Positions 1 through 10,743 of a stretch of DNA of 64,000 nt are shown here, one piece after another. Position numbers and translations under genes: made by a program. Position 1 is the stretch's first letter, and each line of letters begins with the position of its first letter. This DNA is from Dactylonectria macrodidyma (lineage: Eukaryota; Ascomycota; Sordariomycetes; Hypocreales; Nectriaceae), in assembly GCA_020744425.1 (NCBI GenBank), contig JAGMUV010000013.1:1054001-1118000 (forward strand), written 5' to 3'. The notes beneath the pieces were generated by a model. It saw only the letters and a program-made list of their open reading frames with translations. It did no database searches and was not told the DNA's origin.

Positions 1-3000
1 GGAGGGGCGACTTGACGGGTGTTATTAAAAGATGGCAAACTAACTGTTGAAGAAGTTTATGGTGGGAGGGGCCAGTTGGGGGTTGGGGGGTTGGAAGTTC
101 GTAATCACGCAAAGGCCGGGGTGACTCTAGAGTGACCTTGATGAGCCAAAAGCAGTAACGAGAAGCTTCGTAAGAGCATTGGCTTCTTGCGTGCCTGCCT
201 AGTGCTTGATGAGGCTCCTCTGTTGATCAGGTACCGAACGCCTCATCGCGAGGGCGCCTTGCTTTGTTTGCAGGGGGGTTGCAGAGTGTCAAAGTTGCTG
301 CGCACTCCACTGTGCTCTGTAGCTTCTAGGGCGGTTATGGAAGACGCACCACCAGGCTGCGTCTGTTTGGATTCGCTGGATCCCGATGAGAGCTGATGCG
401 ATCCAGGATGAGGCATGAATGACTGGGACTGAGTGGTTCAACCGTTCAAGAGCGCCTGCACGGACATTCAGAGACCTGTCATAATGACGGCAAGGTGGCG
501 AGACCCCAGCAATTGCACAGTTCAGGCACACATGATCGGGTTGGATGTTGTTGCGCTGTCAGTCAGTGGCCACTCGGGAATGGGACTGGGAATGATATTG
601 GGAATGAGTCTGCGAATAAGACTATGAGAGTGAAAATGGCGAGCGAAAAGAACGGGATCGAGGAACGGCAGACCGCAAGCGCAGTGAGATGGTGGGAGGG
701 GCGGGAGGCCCGACGCATGGCCTTCAAGTAATAGAAATTGGGACTTCGTCTCGGAAGAGTAAGGACTGACCGTGGTCTAGGTAAGGCAGGCACGATGTCA
801 GGTTGTGATTCCGTGTCTGAGGTGGGAGGGAGGGAGGGTGCGTCGGATGAGGCGGTCGTCGCCGCACTCCTTGCTACCTCCGAGGCGAGCTAGCTGGGTG
901 AGAGAAGTTTTTCACGTTGCTTCTTGCCCGCTGCTGGTTTGACCGCCGGCGCTCTTCGGGATAGAAGCCGCGCACCATCCACGCCGCAGGTCGCCTTCAC
1001 GATGTCCGCGCCCCCGTGTTTTTCGGCTTCTACTTGTCTAACTATAGTACCTACCCAGGATGAATGAGTCCGCACGCCCACCAGGTTGACCGCGTTTGGG
1101 TTGCCCGCGTCGACGAACAGCCCAGCCCAGCCCAGCCCGGCCCCCGCCTTTCCCGCCATCACGTCCATGTCTCCAAGTCATTCGTACGTCTGTTCCCCAT
1201 CGCGGCTACCACCATCAGCAATATCCCCTTCATTTGATCTTTACGGCAACCCCCCCTCCTCCTGGTTTACCAGAATCACCTAGAAGAATTCTTCACATAA
1301 TCCACCGATACCTAAAGGCGAACTCTATACAGAGTTACAGGCAGAGTCAGAGGAGCATGTAATCGTCATGCACTCTCCAGTTTATGCTCCAGTATTGCTC
1401 CATCAAGAAGGGTGCTGCCTTGGAAAACGTAGACTCAACAGGGCTGCGAAACCATGGATCATGTCCAAGATCTCGATGCATGATTTTAGACCGGTGGTTT
1501 AGGAGCAGCTCTCGTCCAGCCAACACGAAGACGCATCAGTCTCGCAATAGCAGCCAACCCAGGTTGTCTGCGAGAACGGCCCGGTTGTCGTCTGACTGGA
1601 GCAACCCGGGACTTGGCGATGCGTGGGCTGGGTGATGTGGATGCCTTGCAGCATTGCGCTCGCGCGTCCCTGAGCTGGTTCTTACTTGTTTGGGACATCT
1701 GCTGTTTCTGTTTGGCCTGCCTGCTGCGTCTGGAGAGGCTCTGACACCCGAGCTTCTTGACATGCGAGCCTCTAACATGCGAGCTGAGACCCCGTGTCTA
1801 CCGAAGCGCGTGCGCGGCACTCCCGACATTCTTTTCTCTCCTCGTCTCCGGAATGCCATCTGGTACCCTTTTTGGGGCCCCAGGCTTGTCGTCCAGCCCG
1901 CCCGACGGCGTGGCCTTCCCTTCCAGTACTCGTTTTGGACCCTGACTCCTCTTCGCCATGCTGCTTTGAGCATGTATGGCATTCTAGCCCATCAAATAGT
2001 CTATTCACCGGGTACTTATTAATGAATTAGAAGCCGGGGCTTCAAGTGCCCGGGAAACAAGCCGGTGAATGTCAGGCCGATGGGTCGCAAAAGAGTGATG
2101 CTAGCATCGTGAGCCCCATCTGAAGAGCCCCTTCGAGAAGAGCCCCTTCGGCAGCGGGCAGGCCAAGTGAGAACCACCTTTGGCGCTAATGCACGATGTG
2201 TCTAATCCTGGTCCAGTGGCTCTATTCCCACAGCCCTCACAGCCCTCGCTGCACCCCAAGCTTCCAACTGTCCCCACCATCTGCCCGCTGAAGCCAGGTA
2301 CCGGTACGAGCCTGGGGTACCGAAGAGTATCTGGCATCTGGTGGCTGTCTGGTGCTCGTCTGGTGCTCGTCTGGTGCTCGTTTAGTGTCATGGCTGCTGC
2401 CGTGCACACCTTTGGGCGCTGGGCACCTGAAGACACCCGCTATCGGCCCCCAAAGGGCGTTGCCAACACCGCTAACCCACCACCACCCACCACCACTCCG
2501 TCAAGTGACTCAGGCGCTGGAGTCTTGGACACCGCTGAAGGTGCGCCCTAACAGGTCGGTATCCATGTTGCGCCCTGTGAACGTCAAGCCTTGTCATCAT
2601 CGAGCATGCCCTATTTGTAATCTAGTCCAAAGCTACCTACGCCCTTTGACATGTCGAGTAGTATGAGTAACACACTCGATAATGATCTTCCAGCGCATTT
2701 ATATCTACTCCAACATTCCCCATCTCCAACCTCGTTCGCCTCAAGTCTCGACCTCAATCCAACGAAAAAAAAAAAAACCAGAGGACCCAACTGCTCCATT
2801 TTCAGCGCCATCACCAAGCAACAACGCACGCTCCAAGCAACCCACTTGGTACCACCGAAGCTGCACCATTTTTCGCCATCCATCCATCTGTCTCTCCATA
2901 CACCCCTCCCCCGGTCCCTGGCCACCAGACCAAGCTGTAAGCTGCTCCAGCGCCTCAACTTAGACTAGAGAGCCACGGGATTCCCGTGCTCATAACTATA

Positions 3001-3007
3001 TATCACG
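1..3007. other. intergenic region upstream of the arrestin-like gene
   Basis: No reading frame here looks like a protein gene: the open frames are short, overlap on both strands and have no recognisable motif. Visible features are GGGAGG-type purine stretches in the first 850 bases, a CAGCC-type short repeat near 1120-1140, a threefold 11-base repeat at 2348-2380, and an A-run with pyrimidine-rich sequence around 2700-2950. The last part is typical of a fungal core promoter and 5' leader and probably serves the gene that starts at 3008. Confidence 0.6.
2348..2380. repeat. 11-base tandem repeat, three copies
   Basis: The unit TCTGGTGCTCG is repeated exactly three times in a row. It lies in non-coding sequence about 600 bases upstream of the arrestin-like gene. 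No function is evident. Confidence 0.9.
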
Positions 3008-4516
3008 ATGGCGAGACCTCCCTCCACGGCCACTTCTCATATCCTCAAGATCTCTCAAGACATCATGGCTCACTTGTCCCCCGATTCTGGCCCTCACGCC
3101 AGCCGCCCCCGATCCGGCAGGACGGGGCTTGACATCACGATTGAGAACCATTGGTCCTCCAAGGCATACACCTCGGGCTCCACCATCAACGGTCATGTCG
3201 TCGTCAACTCGCAGCGCGATGTCGCCTTTGATGACCTGGAGATCCAATTCACGGGTACTGCTTACACCCGCGTTGACTTTGTCAACCAGTACGCAACCTA
3301 TGCCTCGCGGCCCTTCTTGAAGCTCCGCATGCCCATCCGCGCCTCAGACTTCCCCAACCCTCGCGTTTTCCAGGCTGGCCGCACATACACCATCCCCTTC
3401 CACTTCGTCGTCCCCCACCAGCTCACTCTCAGTGCGTGTTCCCACCACGTCCAGAACCCGGCTGTCCGGGATGCCCACTTGCGACTTCCTCCCACTATGG
3501 GCCTGTGGGAGGTCAACGATCTGTCCCCCGAGATGGCTCAGATCGAGTACTCTATCCATGCCGCCGTGTTCCGCGACTCTACTGAGCACGGCCGCATGAT
3601 GGCTCTTGAGGGCTTCCACCTCGTCAAGGTGCTGCCTTCGCTCCCTGAGGATGCTCCCCTCGAGATCTCCACCAAGGACGAGAGATACCAGCTCTCCAAG
3701 ACCAAGACCATCCGCAAGAACCTCTTCTCTGCCAAGCAGGGCAAGCTGTCAGCCACCGCTGTCCAGCCCAGCGCCATCATGCTTTCAGCAGACGGCCTCC
3801 GTGCAAGCGAGTCGTTATTGAGGATCAACCTGGACTTCGACGCTGCCTCTGCCGACGCTGCTCCCCCCAAGATCAACTCCGTGACCGCCAAGCTTCAGGC
3901 GACCACCTTCTTCAGCAACGCTCCCATGAGCCACCTCCCTAATATGGGCGCCCGCATCAACTTCCAGAGCAGCCCTTGCCTCACTTACTCCAGCTCTACC
4001 CCCATCCCCATCTCCCCCGTCGACACTCCCTCCTGGGAACAGGATCACCTGTCCCAGCGTCGCGACTCCGGCTACTCAAGCAGCGCCTGGCCTGAAGATG
4101 CCTCCGACTCTGATTCCCAGAACCACAGCAGGGCATCGGCCAAGTCAGCAAACCGACAGGTTTCGGCACTCAATATCCCCTTCACTCTGCCCATGGGCCA
4201 GAAGAAGTTCTTTTTGCCCTCATTCCAGTCTTGCATCAGCGGCCGCTCCTACTTCCTTCATGTCACCTTGTCGGTTGGACCCTCCAACGCCAACTTCAAC
4301 CTTATTGTGCCGTTGCAGATTGGCGTTGAGAACGTCTATGATCTCCCACGGGGCGATCTACCTTCCTTCGAGAGCGCCATGGCGGAGGCCGAGCAGGAGG
4401 CGGCTGAATACCACCTCCAACCGCGTCTGATGGCCATCCCTTCGGCTCAGTACCAGCAGACTAGTACTCTACCGGGTTATGAAGAGATGCAACGGCGAGC
4501 TGTCACGGCGGCTTAA
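3008..4516 (+). CDS. alpha-arrestin-like protein
   Basis: Single-exon gene for 502 residues. Residues about 38-200 read as an arrestin N-terminal beta-sandwich: LDITIENHWSSKAY near the start, a GxxxxGHVVVNS strand, then a long basic-hydrophobic stretch ending in IEYSIHAAVFRD. The C-terminal arrestin-like half (about 270-450) is less conserved and is interrupted by a Ser-rich linker (about 330-385). Near the end (488-491) is LPGY, an LPxY variant of the PY motif with which fungal alpha-arrestins recruit Rsp5/Nedd4-type ubiquitin ligases to membrane transporters. That role is inferred from the family; the partner is unknown. Two in-frame starts exist, 3008 and 3065; the second (MAHLSPD) could be the real one because the first 19 residues show no conserved feature. 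The gene stands alone between two non-coding stretches. Confidence 0.85.
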   Translation: MARPPSTATSHILKISQDIMAHLSPDSGPHASRPRSGRTGLDITIENHWSSKAYTSGSTINGHVVVNSQRDVAFDDLEIQFTGTAYTRVDFVNQYATYASRPFLKLRMPIRASDFPNPRVFQAGRTYTIPFHFVVPHQLTLSACSHHVQNPAVRDAHLRLPPTMGLWEVNDLSPEMAQIEYSIHAAVFRDSTEHGRMMALEGFHLVKVLPSLPEDAPLEISTKDERYQLSKTKTIRKNLFSAKQGKLSATAVQPSAIMLSADGLRASESLLRINLDFDAASADAAPPKINSVTAKLQATTFFSNAPMSHLPNMGARINFQSSPCLTYSSSTPIPISPVDTPSWEQDHLSQRRDSGYSSSAWPEDASDSDSQNHSRASAKSANRQVSALNIPFTLPMGQKKFFLPSFQSCISGRSYFLHVTLSVGPSNANFNLIVPLQIGVENVYDLPRGDLPSFESAMAEAEQEAAEYHLQPRLMAIPSAQYQQTSTLPGYEEMQRRAVTAA

Positions 4517-5402
4517 GCGACCTTGAAGAAGACTCATTGGGAGTATAATGTTAATATCGGAGGAGAAATAATAGTAATCAGCAAAATGGTGACTGGAAAG
4601 AGGACACGGAAACTTTCTACGACTTGATATTGGGTTTCTGCTGGACACGATATAGAACGGTTGCTGAGCGAGGAGTTTTTGAGGCTTTTGATGAAACGAT
4701 AACCCATTTTCGCGTCAAGTTTTATGACCAAGTTGGATTCACTGGATATTGGCAGGGAATGGATTTCAAGCATGGGGGAACGGCTTGGGGAAACAAAAAA
4801 AGGGGTACATTCATTCCAAGCTTTACTATATATCAATTTGACCTTACCATACTCACGATTTCGGTCCTCATTCTTTGTGCTTTTTTGAGAAGCGTACGTG
4901 GATATCATCGATCTTCTGTGGGGACTTGCTAATTAGCTCTGGGTTGAACATGAGATACAATATGGCGAGGTGAATGATAGGATTGCAATTCTCGAGTCAA
5001 AGCCTCGAACATACGAGATAGTGAACCTTGGAATACAAATCCTCGAGGAGAAAGAGAAAACATGGCATGCAAGAGGTCTCCTACCATCCATTGTCGTCAG
5101 CGGCTCCATGGGTCGACGTCGGCCGACGAACCACGTGGGATTCCGACAGGCCAACCCGGGTGCGGCCGCCTCGCGGGTGGTCCGGTGTATGAGACGTTTC
5201 TTCCTGGCAAAGGGTCGGTGGACGCCGGCTAGAATGGGCGGTCCCTTACATAATCGCACTGTATTCCAGCCCCGTTATCAGATGTGAGTGACTTGTTCGA
5301 GTGATGAGATCCTTGACAGGGCTGTCCCCTGGCGGGGTCGATGCTCTTCCTCCCGCCCCTTGTTGTACAGTAGCTTCGTCGTGATACATGGACTCGGTGC
5401 TG

Positions 5403-5529
5403 ATTGGATAATATGCGTGGCCCGTCCGGCGCGACGCCCGGACCAGGACCCACCTGTCCCAAAGGGGTTGCGTAACGGGCTCTTTTGGACGTTGATTGGA
5501 CAAGGACCGATGGGTCCGCTCCAGCCAAT
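5403..5529. promoter_or_regulatory. cluster of three CCAAT boxes
   Basis: ATTGG occurs at 5403-5407 and 5495-5499, and CCAAT at 5525-5529. The first two sit in the near-identical context GATTGGA. CCAAT is the binding core of the fungal HAP/CBF complex. The cluster is over 2 kb from the next start codon, so its target, if any, is unclear and it may be chance. Confidence 0.25.
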
Positions 5530-7480
5530 CATATTGGGCTTGGGCGTGTTCCTGAGGCATTGAGCAGATATCTCACCTCATTGGAGCTTAAGTTACCTTG
5601 ACTTCGTCAAAGACAAGGATGGGACCGTGATTTGATGAGGATCGACAATCCTGGAGGTTTTCTGCTTCAAAGCTCACATCACTACTAAATAAACCCGGGA
5701 AATCTAGACGGATGCTTTCTCTATGCGTGTGCCCTGGTGGGAGTGGGATTAAACCCGACATACGGCATCCGCAAACATGTTTCAGGTATGGTCCTAGGCC
5801 CGAGACAAGGAAATTCATCACTGACGCCCGAATGATATGAGAACTTCTATATCGGGGCTGTACTGACGGCGGCGGTTTTGTCAAAAGGACCCCACGAGAG
5901 CTTAGATGAACACACTCCTAGTCTCAATCGTCGAGGCCTAAAACAGGGCACATGTTCTGAAACGATCTGCGACCATTTTTCTAAACAGTTAAAACATTTC
6001 CCAAAGAACTACTCGTTTTGAGTTCTACAATACCAGCCGTTTCTACCCTAGTCTCCAACCGGGCGAGATCTTAAAGTAGGCGACATCATTGGGGCTTCGA
6101 TAAATTTCCTTTCGAACTGGCCACTCAGGAAGCCTCGAAAACTTGTGATATATTGACCAGCCCTCTGGTTCCTCGATCAATAACATTCCGATGTATGTTT
6201 GGCACACTCCACCGCGTCTCTGTGTCTCACCTATTCACCATTTGCCGCTATCGGAATGATATTCCTAGTGCCGCCGTCCCCAGTACGACGAGAAGATGCC
6301 CAGCGTTTCATAAGACAGGAGCTGACAGTTATGTAATTCGATCACTTCAGTGAGGAATGACCTATAACAGGAGTCTTGTGAATATCACCCCATTCTAACA
6401 TCGATATCACAAGCCTTCCCCCTTTCCACACCCTACATAGACTCGAAGGAGAATGAGTGCAATCGAACACACCAGAAATCCCAGGCGGCAATTCAAAAAT
6501 AGATGCAGCATGGCCGCTACTATGTTGTGGGTTTCGTATGACGACGACCGATCACACCAGTAGAGCGAAATCCACTTGCTGTTTCTGGCCATGAAGGCTC
6601 AATGCTTGAGTACGACTAAAAATGGTGTGAGTGGCTCGAGTGCGTACTCTCATACACACAGCTACAAAGCCCATTGAATACGAATGCTTTGTGGTCCTGC
6701 TTGAAGTGCCTCAGAACAACGCGCGGGACAAGCAACGGTGCGTATTCGACTTGCGTGGTTGATGTTATCCGCAGGCGTTTTACCCATCCTAACGAGGATT
6801 GGCCCAACGTCAGTGGTTTGAGTCAGGCGAGGTGATGAGGCCGTGCGCGTATTGCTCGCTGGATTGGGTATTTTTATTCAACGTCGTTGAATGGCCATAT
6901 ATGCACCCGTGATGCTTGGGAATCACTTGTCTACAGGAGAGCAATCGTGGTTGATGTAAGTGGAACCCCACACCTCCGGAAGCGCTCGGAACGCCAACAC
7001 TCCCATCGGAAACATATTTGCAGAATAGTCGGAACGAATAGTGGGGGTAAATGACAAAATCTAAGTCATGTCAACGAAGGGCGTCGAGAAATGACATTTT
7101 GACGACGTGCATATAGCTTAATCGCTGAGAGATGACGCTAATGTCGTCAACTCTCAAGCCTCTAAGCTCTCTACAACCGATAAGAACCCTGGTCTGCTTG
7201 ATTCCGCGTATGAGGCGCATACACAACGTCAGTTGACTGCGGGCGAGAAGATGCATGGTTTCGCCCGCTTCACCCAGCGCCGTTTGGACGACTGAGAAAA
7301 GAGCCACAATAAGTCAGATGGCATTCCGAAAGTGAGGCTCGGAACTGAATACGGCCATCTTGAATTTGTTCGACCACCACATTGATCACTGCACGATGCT
7401 ATCCGTGTACAACCGCCGCGGTACCAGACCCGCTACTGGTGTGGGGATGGTCAAAGGTGGGATGGATCTCAGACTAAACA

Positions 7481-7486
7481 TATAAA
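7481..7486 (+). promoter_or_regulatory. TATA box of the decarboxylase gene
   Basis: TATAAA lies 102 bases upstream of the ATG at 7588, in the context CATATAAAGAGG. That is a normal distance for a fungal TATA promoter with a short leader. TATA promoters in fungi tend to serve regulated genes, which would fit an inducible amino-acid decarboxylase; this last point is inference. Confidence 0.6.
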
Positions 7487-7587
7487 GAGGCGCCGCGCTT
7501 CCAACGGTTTATGTGGTTCGTATCCTGGACTCGACAAGGTTTTGAGAGGAGAAAAAGAGGGACTCGACAACTCCAATACTCAACAAT

Positions 7588-9252
7588 ATGGATTCAGAAG
7601 AGTTTCGCGAGGCTGCCAAGGCGGCCATTGACGAAAGTAAGTATTGGTGGTTTATATCATATTTGATGTTACCCCTCCCCCGCACTCCGCTTTCCGGAAC
7701 GCACGCAAGAAAACACCAAAGAAAATATCACGACATGTTAAAGGGGGGGATTGAGTGATATCAGGATGCCAATTTGCCAAGATTCACAGCGCTAATCACT
7801 GTACCCGTCATAGTCACCGAGTACTACGACAACGTAGCCTCACACCGCGTTGTCTCCGATGTGAAGCCGGGCTACCTCCGGCCTCTGCTGCCGGCATCGC
7901 CGCCGCTGGACCCGGAGCCGTGGTCGGCGATCCACGCGGACGTGCAGTCCAAGATCCTGCCCGGCATCACGCACTGGGCCAGCCCGCGCTTCATGGCCTT
8001 CTTCCCGTGCTCCGGCAGCTACCCAGCGGCGCTCGCCGAGATGTACTCCAATACCTTTAACGGCGCCCACTTCAACTGGATCTGCAGCCCGGCTGTGACG
8101 GAGCTCGAGACGGTGGTCATGGACTGGCTCGCGCAGGCGCTAGCCCTGCCCGAGTGCTACCTGAGCGGCGGGAGCACCCACGGCGGCGGCGTCATCCACG
8201 GCAGCGCCAGCGAGGCCATCCTGACCGTCATGTGCGCGGCCCGCGACAAGTATCTCAACGAGGTGACGGCCCATCTTGACGTTGAGGGCGAGGAGAAGGA
8301 GGAGGCGCTCTGGAAGCACCGCAGCAAGCTGGTGGCCCTGGGCAGCGAGGGCGCGCACTCGAGCACCAAGAAGGCGGCGCAGATCCTGGGCGTCCGCTTC
8401 GTCACGGTGCCCATCTCCGACGACGCCGGCTTCGCCATGACGGGCGCGGCCGTGGCCAAGACGGTCGCCGACCTGCGCGCCCGCGGCCTCGAGCCCTTCT
8501 ACCTCACGGCCAGCCTCGGAACCACCGACGTCGCGGCCGTCGACGACTTCGCCGGCATCGCCGAGGCCCTGGCCGGCCCGGGCCCGGACATCTGGGTCCA
8601 CGTCGACGCCGCCTACGCCGGCTCGGCGCTGCTGCTCGAGGAGAACCAGCCGCTGACGGGCCCGCTCGCGCACTTCCACTCCTTCAACTTCAACCCGCAC
8701 AAGTGGATGCTCACCACCTTCGACTGTTCGGCCGTGTGGGTGCGCAGCCGCGCGTGGCTGATCCAGTCGCTCAGCATCAAGCCGCACTACCTACGCAACG
8801 AGTTCAGCGACAACGAGCTCGTCACCGACTACCGCGACTGGCAGATCCCGCTGGGCCGCCGCTTCCGCTCGCTCAAGCTGTGGTTCGTCATCCGCAGCTA
8901 CGGCGTCCGCGGCCTGCAGGCCCACATCCGCAAGGGAGTCGCTCTCGGCGAGAGCCTCGGCGCCAAGCTCGAGTCCCGCAAGGACCTCTTCTCCGTCTTC
9001 ACCCCGGCCCGCTTCGGCCTCGTCACCCTCCGTGTCGCCGGCGCCGACGACGCCGAGATCAACGCCCGCACCGAGCGCGTCTACGAGGCCATCAACGCCG
9101 AGGGCGAGTTCTACCTGACCAGCACCATGGTCCACGGCAAGTTTGCCATCCGCGTGTGTACCGGCGTCGAGCGCGTGGCCGAGGAGCATGTTCAACGGCT
9201 GTTTGATATCCTAGTGGAAAAGGCTAGTGCCGAGGTGAACGAGAAGGCTTGA
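7588..9252 (+). CDS. aromatic-L-amino-acid decarboxylase (PLP group II)
   Basis: Model: exons 7588-7636 and 7814-9252, 495 residues; the intron splits an Ile codon (MDSEEF...AIDE|ITEYY). The protein is full length for the DDC/tyrosine-tryptophan decarboxylase family. Visible motifs are the cofactor phosphate loop GGGVIHGSASEA, Asp281 in HVDAAYAGSA (pairs with the pyridine nitrogen) and Lys313 in NPHKWM (forms the internal aldimine); their 32-residue spacing equals that of animal DOPA decarboxylase. It should be a cytosolic enzyme releasing CO2 from an aromatic L-amino acid to give an amine such as tyramine, tryptamine or dopamine; the exact substrate cannot be told. Codon third positions are almost all G or C, more extreme than in neighbouring genes. 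No other pathway gene is adjacent, so this does not look like a clear metabolite cluster. Confidence 0.9.
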
Positions 9253-9563
9253 GTGCCCAAGAACGGGACGGAAAATGAACATCATCAGAGATTCAATAGA
9301 CTCTGGCATGGCAAGGAGTTGGATAGATGCCCTTCATTTTGGGTTGGTCGGGACGATTCTCTCCCCCGAAGTGATTCAAGTATATATACCAAATACTGTT
9401 ACATTTCATGAAACCTTCTGGCAGCATCAAGCTACCAAACTGAAGTATACCGTATATGCCATATCCAGTCTCTCATTATTCGTTACATATCGTACACTCT
9501 GTGAACAAAGTCGACTCGAAGGCTTTCACCCCCCTCCATAGCTCACATGATTCATATTCTGTA
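9253..9563. other. convergent 3' region
   Basis: About 310 bases between the stop codons of two convergent genes. It should hold both 3' untranslated regions. Nothing else is seen. Confidence 0.6.
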
Positions 9564-9989
9564 TCAACGCCATGCCGACCTCCCTCTCTTTGGCCCATAC
9601 TCGTAGTAACTGTCATCGATGATCTCATCACCACCAGTATCAAACCGGACCTTTGATCTCTCCCTCTCTCTCCTAGACCGTCCCCGACTGCGCGACCTCT
9701 CAGGGGAACGCATGCTCCTCCTGTCACGACTCCGATCGTGGCCAGCCCCTTTGTGTGATTCTTGTTTATGCGACTCGCTCTTTCGGCGAGTTTTTTCGAA
9801 GGTGTGATCCAGCCATGTCAACGTGCCAACGAGAGCTAGGACGAGGCCGGGCGTCCATTCGAAGCCTCGTTCTTTTTCTTCAGCGGTGTGGGCAAGCTCT
9901 TTGACGTCTCTGACGTGGGGTCGGTGAGAATGCGAGTGTTGAGATGGCCGGCTCCTAGGGGGAGCGGAGGTAGCGTTGCGCCTTGTCAT
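9564..9989 (-). CDS. small RS-rich protein with one membrane segment
   Basis: Predicted 141 residues from the ATG at 9989 (MTRRNATSAPP); an in-frame ATG at 10052 would add 21 residues without obvious conservation. A basic His/Ser/Pro-rich N-terminus is followed by one hydrophobic stretch (about residues 45-60, core TPGLVLALVGTLTWL). Then comes a long Arg/Ser/Glu-rich tail with many RS pairs, ending YYEYGPKRGRSAWR. The tail resembles low-complexity RS regions, but there is no RRM domain. The patterned acidic-aromatic C-terminus argues for a real gene; the function is unknown. Confidence 0.55.
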   Translation of the reverse strand: MTRRNATSAPPRSRPSQHSHSHRPHVRDVKELAHTAEEKERGFEWTPGLVLALVGTLTWLDHTFEKTRRKSESHKQESHKGAGHDRSRDRRSMRSPERSRSRGRSRRERERSKVRFDTGGDEIIDDSYYEYGPKRGRSAWR

Positions 9990-10743
9990 CGTGGTGTTTG
10001 TGGATAGTTTGATTCTTGTTGGAGTGCGAGAGTGCTGTGTGGGATGTTGCAACTCGCGAACTTTGTTAAGTATTGAAACGAAACGTAGGCGTTGTGCTGG
10101 AATATTGACGCAAATATATCATAGATTAGGAGTACTACGTGAACGGCATGGCACGACGTCAGCTGCGGTCCCCCTGTCATTGGGGGCTTTGGGGCTGAAA
10201 CACAACCTCCCCTCCCTTTTTGATAAAGTGATGCCTCGATAGTCATCGGAGGCTTCTCACTGGAGGCCACCTTTGCAACGCTGCTTTCTGGCGTCTCGCC
10301 GCCGATGCGCCCTGACCAAACAAGGCTAAGCCCATCGCCAACCAAGTTTGCCTCTAATTAATGCCAGGAGCTATGGGTGACGCCAGCACTGAGACATCCA
10401 TTAGTTTTATTCGACACGGGGCTCATGGTCCGAAGGTCCATGGTGTGGTTTGGTCACTGATGTTGTGGCATGGTGTTGTGACGTCACCGTTGACGTCGGT
10501 GTCGATCGCAACCATGATTTCCAACCCCCCTTACCTCGGCGAACGAGCCAAATGGATGGCTACCAGGCTGTCACTGGAACGGCGGCTTGTAAGCCTTGCG
10601 AGTTGTGCGCTGGAATTGGTGGAATTGTATTTCTGCTGGCTGGGTTGTCTTGTATCGAAAAAAAGCTTGCTTTATTCTATCCCATCATGTCGCTTCGTAA
10701 GTCTTCCAACAAACGCAATGCAATCCTTGTATAAATGAAGGAA
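9990..10743. other. intergenic region upstream of the small RS-rich gene and downstream of NTE1
   Basis: About 750 bases containing the putative promoter of the small gene on the minus strand and the NTE1 3' region. Two TGACGTC-type (CRE-like) sites occur near 10480-10500 (GTGACGTCACCG and GTTGACGTCGG). No further gene is seen. Confidence 0.5.

Larger units (their letters stand above)
4517..7587. other. intergenic region between arrestin-like and decarboxylase genes
   Basis: About 3 kb with no convincing gene. A GC-rich patch at about 5090-5230 is followed by three CCAAT-type boxes (5403-5407, 5495-5499, 5525-5529). The rest (5600-7400) is of mixed composition with short random frames only. 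A TATA box and leader for the decarboxylase lie at the downstream end. Confidence 0.55.

Noticed and set aside
1536..1982. 148-codon minus-strand frame in the first intergenic region
   Set aside because: Arg-rich low-complexity translation with no domain and overlapping frames on the other strand.
8140..9195. Long minus-strand frames (215 and 134 codons) over the decarboxylase gene
   Set aside because: They are mirror images of a GC3-biased coding strand; the plus-strand frame has all catalytic motifs.
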